From Pyxidicoccus caerfyrddinensis (GTDB taxonomy: Bacteria > Myxococcota > Myxococcia > Myxococcales > Myxococcaceae), in NCBI RefSeq assembly GCF_010894405.1, contig NZ_JAAIYA010000007.1, forward strand, positions 496,001 to 560,000: a DNA stretch of 64,000 nt, given 5' to 3'. The position numbers were made by a program, and so were the translations under genes. This document shows positions 1-7,233 of the stretch, one piece after another (the stretch's first letter is position 1; every line of letters starts with the position of its first letter). The notes beneath the pieces were generated by a model that made no database searches, was not told where the DNA came from, and saw nothing but the letters and a program-made list of their open reading frames with translations.

Positions 1-545
1 TCGTGGCGGCGACGCACCGGGACCTGCCGCGCCGCGTGCAGGAGGGGACGTTCCGCCAGGACCTCTACTTCCGGCTGCGCGTGGTGGAGATACGGCTTCC
101 ACCGCTGCGGGAGCGCGGAGAGGACCTCCCCGCGCTGGCGAAGCACCTGCTGGAGAAGGCGTGCCGGCAGCTCGGGCGGCCCGTGGCGACGTTCTCAACG
201 GAAGCGATGATGGCGATGACGTCGCATCCGTGGCCGGGCAACGTGCGCGAACTGGAGAACGCGATTGAGCGCGCGGTCATCCTCGCGGACGGGACGGTGG
301 TGACGCCGGACCTGCTGGCGCTGGAGCTGCCGGGCGGCAGCGAGGCCGTGGCGCCGGACGTCGGCGAGAGCGGTGGTGAGGAAGCGGGCGACACGCCGGA
401 CTCGATGGAGGAGTACTTCCGCCGCTTCGTGCTGGAGCACCAGGAGCACATGGGCGAGACGGAACTGGCGAAGCGGCTGGGCATCAGCCGCAAGGCGCTG
501 TGGGAGAAGCGCCAGAAGCTCGGCATTCCGCGCACCCGCGCTTAG
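1..545 (+). CDS. sigma-54-dependent response regulator/activator, C-terminal part
   Basis: This is the 3' end of a gene that begins before the window; the open frame runs from the first bases to a TAG at 543-545. The visible part holds the end of an AAA+ sigma-54 interaction domain (FRQDLYFRLRV, then HPWPGNVRELENA, the conserved WPGNVREL motif), a short acidic linker, and a C-terminal Fis-type helix-turn-helix (ELAKRLGISRKALWEKRQKLG). Such proteins hydrolyse ATP to open promoters bound by sigma-54 RNA polymerase. The N-terminal sensory or receiver domain is outside the window, so the signal is unknown. It lies 169 bp upstream of the toxin-like lipoprotein; any regulatory link is only a guess. 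Confidence 0.93.
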   Translation, partial: VAATHRDLPRRVQEGTFRQDLYFRLRVVEIRLPPLRERGEDLPALAKHLLEKACRQLGRPVATFSTEAMMAMTSHPWPGNVRELENAIERAVILADGTVVTPDLLALELPGGSEAVAPDVGESGGEEAGDTPDSMEEYFRRFVLEHQEHMGETELAKRLGISRKALWEKRQKLGIPRTRA

Positions 546-714
546 GGGTCCCAGAATGCCTGGTACCGCGCCGGCCCCGATGGAACCTGGGCAAACCCGG
601 GCGTCTTCACCTGCCGGCACATCCCAGGCCGGGTCATCTCGGTGGACCTGGCCACGAGCGACCCGTACACAAGGGGCGTCGACGGCGAAGCCCTCTCCGC
701 GTTATCCCTGGCGC

Positions 715-1359
715 ATGGTGAGCGCCGTACAGAAGTGGGGGCTGTCGTGTGTGCTGTTGGGGCTGATCTCTACGGGCTGTGGCTCGGCCACGGGTGGCGG
801 CACCATCCGTCCCCCCGCCTCAGCGAAATGGGTCGGGCCTACGGTACCGGCTCCTGGCGGTGGCACCGTGCAGACGACCATCTACTACGGGCCGTGGCAG
901 TGCAACGCCAGTGGGATGAGTCGCTGTGCGAGGCGCTGTGCGTCGGAAGCGCGCGTGCTGATGGGGTGCATCTGGTTGGCCGACGTCAAGGGAGACTGGC
1001 AGGGCCGCTTCGCGTTCCTCCCAGCAGAGGCCGGAGGCCGCCTTGCGCTGACTCACTGCTGTTGCGACTACCCCACGGTCAGCGACCTGAAGAGTCGGCG
1101 TGACACGTGGGACAACGCGCGCGAGGGCTTCCGCGACGCGTGGGCCGAAGAGTTCGGAGCCTGGCCGCAAAGCGGCGGGGATTTCTGGCCGGGACACCAC
1201 ATCTACGATTTATGGCACGGAGGCCACCCAACAGCGGTCGGGAACGTGCTGCCAATCCCTTCCGGCGTGCACTACGTCATCAACAAGGCGTATCCCATGT
1301 GCTACGCGGGCGATGCGCGGTGGAAAACCGTCGGGCCTGATAGGCCGTACTCGGACTAG
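715..1359 (+). CDS. SitA-like toxin lipoprotein with HNH-like nuclease end
   Basis: A 214-residue lipoprotein. The N-terminus has a hydrophobic signal ending in an STGC lipobox, so the mature protein should be lipid-anchored. A Cys-rich middle (YYGPWQC, RCARRC, THCCCDYP) precedes a C-terminus with G160-H161-H162, an HGG turn, N177 and H186. The GHH...N...H spacing is like the beta-beta-alpha metal site of HNH/endonuclease VII nucleases (inference). A SUKH-family gene starts 2 bp after the stop. Myxobacterial SitA toxins are lipoproteins of this kind, spread by TraA/B outer-membrane exchange and neutralised by an adjacent SitI; I recall SitA5-type proteins ending like this, but have not verified it. 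The start ATG is chosen because it creates the signal peptide; no strong ribosome site is visible. Confidence 0.6.
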   Translation: MVSAVQKWGLSCVLLGLISTGCGSATGGGTIRPPASAKWVGPTVPAPGGGTVQTTIYYGPWQCNASGMSRCARRCASEARVLMGCIWLADVKGDWQGRFAFLPAEAGGRLALTHCCCDYPTVSDLKSRRDTWDNAREGFRDAWAEEFGAWPQSGGDFWPGHHIYDLWHGGHPTAVGNVLPIPSGVHYVINKAYPMCYAGDARWKTVGPDRPYSD

Positions 1360-1361
1360 CC

Positions 1362-1823
1362 ATGGCGATGGAACAGCTGTTGGTTGAAATCTCGCGGGCT
1401 CACTTCCCGAACGCACCCGCAACGCTCGCTCAGGTCGCGGCATTCGAGGCTCAGGTGGGTTGGAAGCTCGACCCCGACTTGCGCGCCTTCTACCTGCACT
1501 GCGATGGAGCCACGCTGTTCCGGCCCCGACCGCACGCGAAGTATCGCATCCTACCGCTCGCGGAAATCCAGCGTGCACGGGTTGTCATGCGAGGGGAGGA
1601 CGACGACTCAATGGGTGCGGCGTCCTGGTACACGCTCCTGTACCTCCAGGACTCCGACTACGTCCTCGTGGATGTGGCACGACAGGTTGCTGGCCGCTAC
1701 CCACTGCTGGACGCCTACCATGAGACATACCCGCTGGAGGTCCGGCAGCTCGCCGCGTCGTTCAGTGAGTTCCTGGAGCGGGCACTCAGCAGCAGCAATC
1801 GGCTGTTCTGGCTCAGTGAATAG
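1362..1823 (+). CDS. SMI1/KNR4 (SUKH) family protein, probable immunity protein
   Basis: A 153-residue soluble acidic protein without a signal peptide. The N-terminal half has the SMI1/KNR4 (SUKH) pattern: an initial amphipathic helix, then VGWKLDPDLRAFYLHCDGATLF and a following segment (YRILPLAEI) that leads into the core sheet. SUKH proteins are common immunity partners of polymorphic nuclease toxins. The gene follows the nuclease-like lipoprotein gene after 2 bp, so the two are almost certainly co-transcribed and translationally coupled. I infer that it binds and blocks the toxin in the cytoplasm of self and kin cells. A second in-frame ATG lies at 1368. Confidence 0.75.
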   Translation: MAMEQLLVEISRAHFPNAPATLAQVAAFEAQVGWKLDPDLRAFYLHCDGATLFRPRPHAKYRILPLAEIQRARVVMRGEDDDSMGAASWYTLLYLQDSDYVLVDVARQVAGRYPLLDAYHETYPLEVRQLAASFSEFLERALSSSNRLFWLSE

Positions 1824-1969
1824 GTGACTTCCTTCCAGGACCCGCTCCATCGGGCACGTCCACAGCCCCAAAGTCCCGCCCAAGTGTCCATCACCCAAGA
1901 CTGCCAGCCCGCATAGACCGGAATCAAAGACAGCCCGTTAGCATGGCCTCCACCAACCGGGGGGAAGTC

Positions 1970-2809
1970 ATGGCGCAGAATCCACCTGTCGCAAACACAA
2001 TCGCCGTCGGTGAGCCCAAGCCAGGAAGCACCGCGGTCATTCCCATTCCACACCTGGAGAACAGCCGCCTCGTCTTCCTCACGGGCGCGCTCCCGCTGAT
2101 AGTCCTCGCCACCTCGTGGTTCGTGGCGCCTGGCTGGAGCTACGTCGCGACCACCGGCGCGCTGGCGCTGTTCCTCCTCGTGCTGGGACAGGCGATTTCA
2201 GGCACTCCCTTCGGCGTGCTCGTCAACGAGCGCAACATGATGAGCCTGTCGCGCGTGCAGGCCGTCGTGTGGACGGTGATTGTCGTCGGCGGCTACCTCA
2301 CCATGGCCATCTCCCGCGTGAAGGCGGGCACGCCCGACGCGGTGGCCATCGGCATTCCCCAGGAGCTCTGGCTGGCGATGGGCATCTCCACCACGTCCCT
2401 GCTGGGCACGCCGCTCATCCTCAACGCCAAGCGCACCCGGAAGCCGGACGACAAGATGATGCAGAACACGTCGGTCCAGCTCGCCGAGGACATGAAGGAC
2501 ATCGAGCAGAACAGCCAGGGCACGCTCTACGCCAACACGAGCATTCAAGACGCCCGCGTCTCCGACATGTTCCAGGGTGACGAGGTCGGCAACACCGCCC
2601 ACATCGACCTCGCCAAGGTGCAGATGTTCTACTTCACGCTCATCGCCGCGGTGAGCTACTTCATGGACGTCGCCTCGGCCGTCATGGCGGGCAACACGGG
2701 CGGCCTGCCGCCGCTCTCGCAGGGCTTCGTCGCGCTCCTCGCCATCAGCCACGGCGGCTACCTGCTGGGCAAGGCGAACGACCACTCCAACTCGAAGCCC
2801 ACCGCCTGA
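1970..2809 (+). CDS. polytopic membrane protein of unknown function
   Basis: A 279-residue protein with about six hydrophobic segments, including stretches around residues 35-55, 60-82, 100-120, 135-155, 210-235 and 245-262. I do not recognise a named family, but two short patches look like conserved signatures: NERNMMSLSRVQAVVWT just before the third segment, and GISTTSLLGTPLIL in the fourth. A hydrophilic loop of about 55 residues separates segments four and five. The ATG at 1970 is preferred over an upstream in-frame ATG at 1943 because GGGGAAG sits directly in front of it at 1961-1967. The gene stands alone, 146 bp after the immunity-like gene and convergent with the next gene. Confidence 0.75.
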   Translation: MAQNPPVANTIAVGEPKPGSTAVIPIPHLENSRLVFLTGALPLIVLATSWFVAPGWSYVATTGALALFLLVLGQAISGTPFGVLVNERNMMSLSRVQAVVWTVIVVGGYLTMAISRVKAGTPDAVAIGIPQELWLAMGISTTSLLGTPLILNAKRTRKPDDKMMQNTSVQLAEDMKDIEQNSQGTLYANTSIQDARVSDMFQGDEVGNTAHIDLAKVQMFYFTLIAAVSYFMDVASAVMAGNTGGLPPLSQGFVALLAISHGGYLLGKANDHSNSKPTA

Positions 2810-2828
2810 ACCCCGTGAAGGTGCCGCG

Positions 2829-4466
2829 TCACTGGCGCGGCACCTTCTCGTCATCGAAGCTGTCGCGCAGCGCCGCGTCGAAGCCGTCGCCATACACGTA
2901 GATGTCGACGCCGTCGCACTGGAAGCGGGTGCGCGGCTCGCCGAACCTGCTCGTGAAGGACGCCGGGTCCAGCCGCTGCATGATGATGAACGTGTAGTCC
3001 GAGCGCTCGCCGCGCCGGTCCAGGTACCAGTGGATGTTGTTGATCCACGGGTGCTTGCGTCCCTCATCCATCACCTGGTTCACCCACAGCCCGGTGCGTG
3101 AGAAGAGCGAGACGAACTTCGCGTTCCAGTAATCCCCCACGCCCCACCCCAGCCCGTGGCGCTCGCGGTTCTCATCCAGGCACGCGACGAGGCTCGGGTA
3201 GAACCCGGAGACGAGCGGCCCCTCGGTGCGCCACGGCTTGCGAGCAAACGCCACCCCCCAGGACACCGCGACCACCGCCAGGGCCCCCGCGCCGAGCGCC
3301 CGCTGCCACGTCTCGCGCGGCACGAGCCCGGCCGCGCAGGCCAGGCCGAGGAACGGGAACAGGATGGGCAGCAGGAGGTAGCGGATGCCCATCAGGTCTC
3401 CGAAGAGGCCCGTCAGCACCACCGCGCCCACGCTCGTCCCCAGCGCCAGCACCCCGAAGAGGCAGACGGCGTACAGCCCCCACCTCGGAGACCCGGGCAC
3501 CGTCCACTGGCGGCGTCGCGCCACCAGCACCACCACCGCGGCCAGCGTCACGCCCACCCACAGCGCCGTCAGTCCCGGAGACTGCCGCGCCTGCTCCACC
3601 ATTGCCGCCTGGAGCTGCCCGAGGCTCTCCAGCGCCACGTCGGCCTTCAGCCGCGTGTACCCGGAGCCCGAGCGCTTGCTCGTCAGCCACCGGGCCGCGC
3701 GGAAGCCCAGCAGCGTGGCCACTGCCATGGTGCCGAGGGGGATTCCCAGCCGCCGCCAGGGAACCGGGCGCACTGCCACCGCGAGCAGCACGAGGCACAG
3801 CCCCGCGGGCACGGTGAAGGCGACGACGAAGAGGCCGTCGGAGGCGCTCGCCAGGAAGCACATCGCGCCCAGCAGCCACGGGGCGAAGCGCGCCCCCCCA
3901 CGGAAGGTCCGCAGCGCCAGCGCCAGCCCCACCAGCGACATCAACACCACGCTGAAGTGGATGGCATTGAGCACCGAGAACTGCATCGCGAAGAAGGTAC
4001 CGGTGCCGTACGCCACCAGCAGCGCGGCCACCCCGCAGACGGCCACCACCTGCCCCAGCGCCGCCGCGCCGGGCGGCGCCACCGTGCGCACGAGGAACTG
4101 CGTGGCCAGCACCAGCAGCACCACCTGCGCCGCCGCGTACAGGAGGGTGGCGTACACGAAGGAGCCGGACAGCGCATGGAGCGCGAAGTACAGGGGCATG
4201 TCCGGGAAGAAGTACGGCGCCGGCGTCAGCCGCCACCCGGACCACCGGCCGCCCAGCTCGAAGAGGTCCCGGTACAGGGCCGCCAGATAGAGCTCGTCCG
4301 AGTTGAAGAGGTCCATGGGGTCCAGCGTCCCGTCGCTGAAGCGGAAGAAGACGTGCGCCAGCGCCACGCCCAGCAGCAGCCACGCGCCCGCATGGAGCCA
4401 CCGGAACGAGGGGCCGCTCGGCGAGCTGACAGGCGGGAGGGGTGGGGACACGGGAGGCGGGCTCAT
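2829..4466 (-). CDS. GT-C-like multi-spanning membrane protein
   Basis: A 545-residue protein with roughly 10-12 membrane segments followed by a soluble C-terminal portion of about 110 residues. Early acidic residues in the first periplasmic loop (DPMDLFNSDELYLAALYRDL) resemble the catalytic loop of GT-C-fold enzymes, which use polyprenyl-linked sugars. No clear PMT or ArnT signature is visible, so substrate is unknown. The ATG at 4466 is preferred; the frame stays open to 4526, which would add 20 polar residues. It is divergent from another GT-C-like gene with a 106-bp gap, suggesting a shared role in envelope glycan or lipid modification. It could also be a polysaccharide polymerase-like protein. 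Confidence 0.6.
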   Translation of the reverse strand: MSPPPVSPPLPPVSSPSGPSFRWLHAGAWLLLGVALAHVFFRFSDGTLDPMDLFNSDELYLAALYRDLFELGGRWSGWRLTPAPYFFPDMPLYFALHALSGSFVYATLLYAAAQVVLLVLATQFLVRTVAPPGAAALGQVVAVCGVAALLVAYGTGTFFAMQFSVLNAIHFSVVLMSLVGLALALRTFRGGARFAPWLLGAMCFLASASDGLFVVAFTVPAGLCLVLLAVAVRPVPWRRLGIPLGTMAVATLLGFRAARWLTSKRSGSGYTRLKADVALESLGQLQAAMVEQARQSPGLTALWVGVTLAAVVVLVARRRQWTVPGSPRWGLYAVCLFGVLALGTSVGAVVLTGLFGDLMGIRYLLLPILFPFLGLACAAGLVPRETWQRALGAGALAVVAVSWGVAFARKPWRTEGPLVSGFYPSLVACLDENRERHGLGWGVGDYWNAKFVSLFSRTGLWVNQVMDEGRKHPWINNIHWYLDRRGERSDYTFIIMQRLDPASFTSRFGEPRTRFQCDGVDIYVYGDGFDAALRDSFDDEKVPRQ

Positions 4467-4572
4467 GGAGAACCGCTGTCTATCCCCACCCGGGCGGTGC
4501 CCGGAAGCAGAAGCCACGGAAGGCACAACACGCCTCTGGTCAACGGGCGCCCGGTGGGCTTAGTCCAGAGGT

Positions 4573-5961
4573 GTGAGCCCGCCGTCTCCCCCAGCCGTCT
4601 CCGCCCCCACCGCCGGCCCGGGCCTGAAGGCCTGCCTCGCCGTGCTCGCGGTGTCGGCGGCGCTGCGGCTGGTGCTGGCGCTGGGCACGGACGTCTACTT
4701 CGACACCGCGTACTACTGGCAGTGGGCCCGGTACCTGGCGTGGGGCTACTACGACCATCCGCCCATGGCGGCGTGGCTCATCGCGGTGCTCGGCATCCAT
4801 GCCACGGCGCTGGTGTGTGGCGCGGGCACGGTGGCCGCGGTGTGGGGCCTCGCGCGGGACGTGTACGGCAACCGCGAGGCGGCCTGGCGCGCGGCGGCGC
4901 TGTGGAGCGTGGTGCCCGCGGGCATGGTGGCCGGCGTGTGGGCCACGCCCGACTCGCCGCTGCTCCTCTTCTGGACGCTGGGGCTGTGGGCCCTCTGGAA
5001 GGAGCGCTGGGGGTGGGCGGGGCTGGCCTGCGGCCTGGCGCTGCTGTCCAAGTACCCGGCGGTGCTGCTGGGCCTGGCCTTCCTGCTCGCGGCGGCGCGC
5101 GCACGGAGGCTGCCGTGGGGCGCCTGGGGCACGGGCGCGCTGGCGCTGCTGTGCTTCGTCCCGGTGGTGCTGTGGAACGCGCGGCACGAGTGGGTGGGGT
5201 TCCTCTTCCAGCTCCACCACGGCTTCGAGGGGCGCGGCGGGTGGAACACCTTCGGCCAGTTCCTCGCGGGGCAGCTCGCGCTCGGCGGCCCGGTGCTGTT
5301 TCCCCTCGCGCTGGTGTACGCGGTGCGCGGCCCGCGCGAGCAGTTCCTGCTGCGCATGGCGGCGGTGGTGCCGCTGCTCTTCTTCGGCTACGCGTCGGCG
5401 CGCGCGCGGGGCGAGGCCAACTGGCCCGCGGCGGCCTACGTGGCCGCGTGCGTGGGCGTGGCCGGCATGCGCCCGGCGTGGCAGCGGGCCGTCGCGGCCT
5501 CGGGGCTGGCGGTGGTGCTGGCGGTGGGCTCGCACGCGCTCTTCCCCATGGTGCGCACCGAGCGGCGGGACACGGTGCTGTGGCGCACCCACGGCTGGAG
5601 CGTGCTGCGCGAGCTGGCGACGCCCCAGAAGCTGTTCCCCGGGATGGACGCACGCAACATGGCCGCCATCTACGCGCCCAACTACCAGCTCGCCTCCCAC
5701 GTCGCGAGCTACACGGGCGCGGTGACGGACACCGGCGCCCCCGCGCGCTTCAGCCAGTATGACTTGTGGCCGGACCCGACCCTTGCGCCAGGGCAGGACG
5801 TGCTGTGGGTCGGCGAGGACGGCCCACCCCCACCGGACGACCTCGTCGCGCGCTTCACCTCGGTGGAGGGGCCGGTGGAGCTGGCCGGGGACTTCCGCGA
5901 GCGCAGGCTGCACACCTTCCTCGTGTGGCGGCTGCGCGCGTTGAAGCCCGCGGCGCCGTGA
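4573..5961 (+). CDS. ArnT/PMT-like glycosyltransferase family 39-type protein
   Basis: A 462-residue membrane protein starting with GTG. After the first membrane segment it has DVYFDTAYYWQWARYLAWGYYDHPPM, the acidic first loop with the YYDHPPM motif typical of PMT_2/ArnT-type glycosyltransferases that transfer sugars from undecaprenyl carriers in the periplasm. About ten hydrophobic segments follow; a TPDSPLL patch and GEANWPAAAY, usual in this family, are present. The last 100 residues are soluble. The acceptor (lipid A, protein or polysaccharide) cannot be told from sequence. It sits divergently beside a second GT-C-like protein, which may be a partner. Confidence 0.8.
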   Translation: MSPPSPPAVSAPTAGPGLKACLAVLAVSAALRLVLALGTDVYFDTAYYWQWARYLAWGYYDHPPMAAWLIAVLGIHATALVCGAGTVAAVWGLARDVYGNREAAWRAAALWSVVPAGMVAGVWATPDSPLLLFWTLGLWALWKERWGWAGLACGLALLSKYPAVLLGLAFLLAAARARRLPWGAWGTGALALLCFVPVVLWNARHEWVGFLFQLHHGFEGRGGWNTFGQFLAGQLALGGPVLFPLALVYAVRGPREQFLLRMAAVVPLLFFGYASARARGEANWPAAAYVAACVGVAGMRPAWQRAVAASGLAVVLAVGSHALFPMVRTERRDTVLWRTHGWSVLRELATPQKLFPGMDARNMAAIYAPNYQLASHVASYTGAVTDTGAPARFSQYDLWPDPTLAPGQDVLWVGEDGPPPPDDLVARFTSVEGPVELAGDFRERRLHTFLVWRLRALKPAAP

Positions 5962-6084
5962 GCCCGCACGACCCGTTACGACGCATTGCATGAATCGTTA
6001 CCGCGGTAACGCGCACGTCACCTTCCGTAACATCCTGACGCACCGGGCCAACCTGTAAGGTCCTGAATCTCCGAGCAAGGCCCG
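5962..6084 (+). promoter_or_regulatory. intergenic region with CGTTAC/GTAAC inverted elements
   Basis: Between the glycosyltransferase and the porin lies a perfect 14-bp palindrome GTTACCGCGGTAAC at 5997-6010. Further half-sites are present: CGTTAC at 5974-5979 and CGTAAC at 6026-6031. The cluster lies about 75-110 bp upstream of the -24/-12 element at 6085-6101, where enhancer-binding proteins or repressors would sit. I infer an operator or enhancer for the acetate operon; the binding protein is unknown. Confidence 0.45.
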
Positions 6085-6101
6085 TTGGCAGAGGCGTTGC
6101 T
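6085..6101 (+). promoter_or_regulatory. candidate sigma-54 promoter (-24/-12)
   Basis: TTGGCAGAGGCGTTGCT matches the sigma-54 consensus TTGGCAC-N5-TTGCT at all but one defined base, with the required GG-N10-GC spacing. Transcription would start near 6112, so the ATG at 6115 would be at about +4 and the message nearly leaderless. It precedes the porin-acs-DUF485-actP operon. An alternative TTG start codon coincides with the first T of the element, so the match could be fortuitous coding sequence. Confidence 0.5.
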
Positions 6102-6114
6102 CAGGGCGGTGGGC

Positions 6115-7218
6115 ATGCGCCCTGCCCCCATTCGCCTGCTGTCGCTCCTGGCCCTCGTGGCCCTGCTGCCCGCCGGCCCCGCGGTCGCAGCCAAGATTCC
6201 CATTGGCGACGAAGCCGTCCTCAACGTCAGCCTCCTGCTCCAGCCGCAGCTGCAGCTCATCAAGGACGGCGCGCCCGTAGGAGACGTGGGCACCGACCTC
6301 TTCCTGCGGCGCGCCCGCATCCTCGTCTTCGGCAACGTCACCAAGCACCTGTCCTTCTTCGCCGAGACGGACCAGCCCAACTTCGGCAAGGACGGCAACT
6401 TCGACGTCGCCTTCTACATCCAGGACGCGTTCATCTCGTACGAGTTCGCGGACAAAATCTTCGTGGACGCGGGCTTCCTCATCGCCCCGCTCTCGCGCCA
6501 CAACCTCCAGGGCGCCATCGCCCTCAACACGGTGGACTACCACTCCAACCTCATCCGCTTCACACCGGGCGTCGGCAAGGTCTGGCGGGACGTGGGCATC
6601 CAGCTCCGCGGCTTCGCGGGGCCGCTCGGCTTCCGCGCCGCCATCCTCAACGGCGCCGAGGGCGTGCGGAAGCCCGACGGCACCGTCGTCAACCCGGACG
6701 ACATCCCGCGCGGCGTCGCGTCCGTCCGGTGGAACTTCCTCACCCGCGAGGAGGACCTCTTCTTCCAGGGCATCTACTTCGACGACAAGCCGCGCCTCTC
6801 GGTGGGCGCCGGCGTCGACTACCAGCCCTCCGCCGTCGCCACCGCGTCGGGCGTCCACGACTCGTTCGCCGCGTCCACGGACATCTTCCTCGACATCCCC
6901 CTCGCCGGGGACCAGGCCGTCATCTTCAACACGGGCGTCTACAACTACCGCCAGGGCTTCGACTCGCCCCAGAGCGGCACCGGCTTCTTCTCCGAGGTCG
7001 GCTGGCGCTTCGGCCAGCTCGAGCCCGTGCTCTCCGCCGAGTACTTCAACTCGCGCGTGCAGAACCAGGACCTGTTCGTCCTGAGGCCGGGCTTCAACCT
7101 CTGGTTCCAGAAGCACACCCTCAACCTCAAGTCGGAGGTCGCCATCTCCAAGGTGGGCGACATCTCCGAGGCCGACACCGGCATCACCGGCACGGCCCAA
7201 CTCCAGCTCTTCTACTGA
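6115..7218 (+). CDS. outer-membrane porin, OprO/OprP-like
   Basis: A 367-residue secreted protein. The signal peptide (MRPAPIRLLSLLALVALLPAGPAVAA) ends in AVAA. The rest is a beta-barrel pattern of alternating residues, beginning with LQPQLQLIKDG and LFLRRARILVFGNVTKHLSFFAETD, as in phosphate-selective porin O/P-type proteins, and ending LQLQLFY with the terminal aromatic expected for Bam-dependent insertion. It is the first gene of the acetate operon, 15 bp before acs, so it may serve as an entry channel for acetate or another small anion rather than phosphate (inference from context). An in-frame TTG at 6085 would add ten residues; the ATG gives the better signal peptide. Confidence 0.78.
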   Translation: MRPAPIRLLSLLALVALLPAGPAVAAKIPIGDEAVLNVSLLLQPQLQLIKDGAPVGDVGTDLFLRRARILVFGNVTKHLSFFAETDQPNFGKDGNFDVAFYIQDAFISYEFADKIFVDAGFLIAPLSRHNLQGAIALNTVDYHSNLIRFTPGVGKVWRDVGIQLRGFAGPLGFRAAILNGAEGVRKPDGTVVNPDDIPRGVASVRWNFLTREEDLFFQGIYFDDKPRLSVGAGVDYQPSAVATASGVHDSFAASTDIFLDIPLAGDQAVIFNTGVYNYRQGFDSPQSGTGFFSEVGWRFGQLEPVLSAEYFNSRVQNQDLFVLRPGFNLWFQKHTLNLKSEVAISKVGDISEADTGITGTAQLQLFY

Positions 7219-7233
7219 CAAGGATGACGCCGC

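Noticed and set aside
611..630. GGCAC...GGC in front of the toxin gene considered as a sigma-54 promoter
   Set aside because: The GG-N10-GC spacing is right but the -12 element lacks TT, and such partial matches are common in GC-rich DNA.
3156..5762. Long plus-strand open frame opposite the glycosyltransferase gene
   Set aside because: His/Arg/Gln-rich, no domain, spans two real genes with conserved motifs; an effect of high third-position GC.
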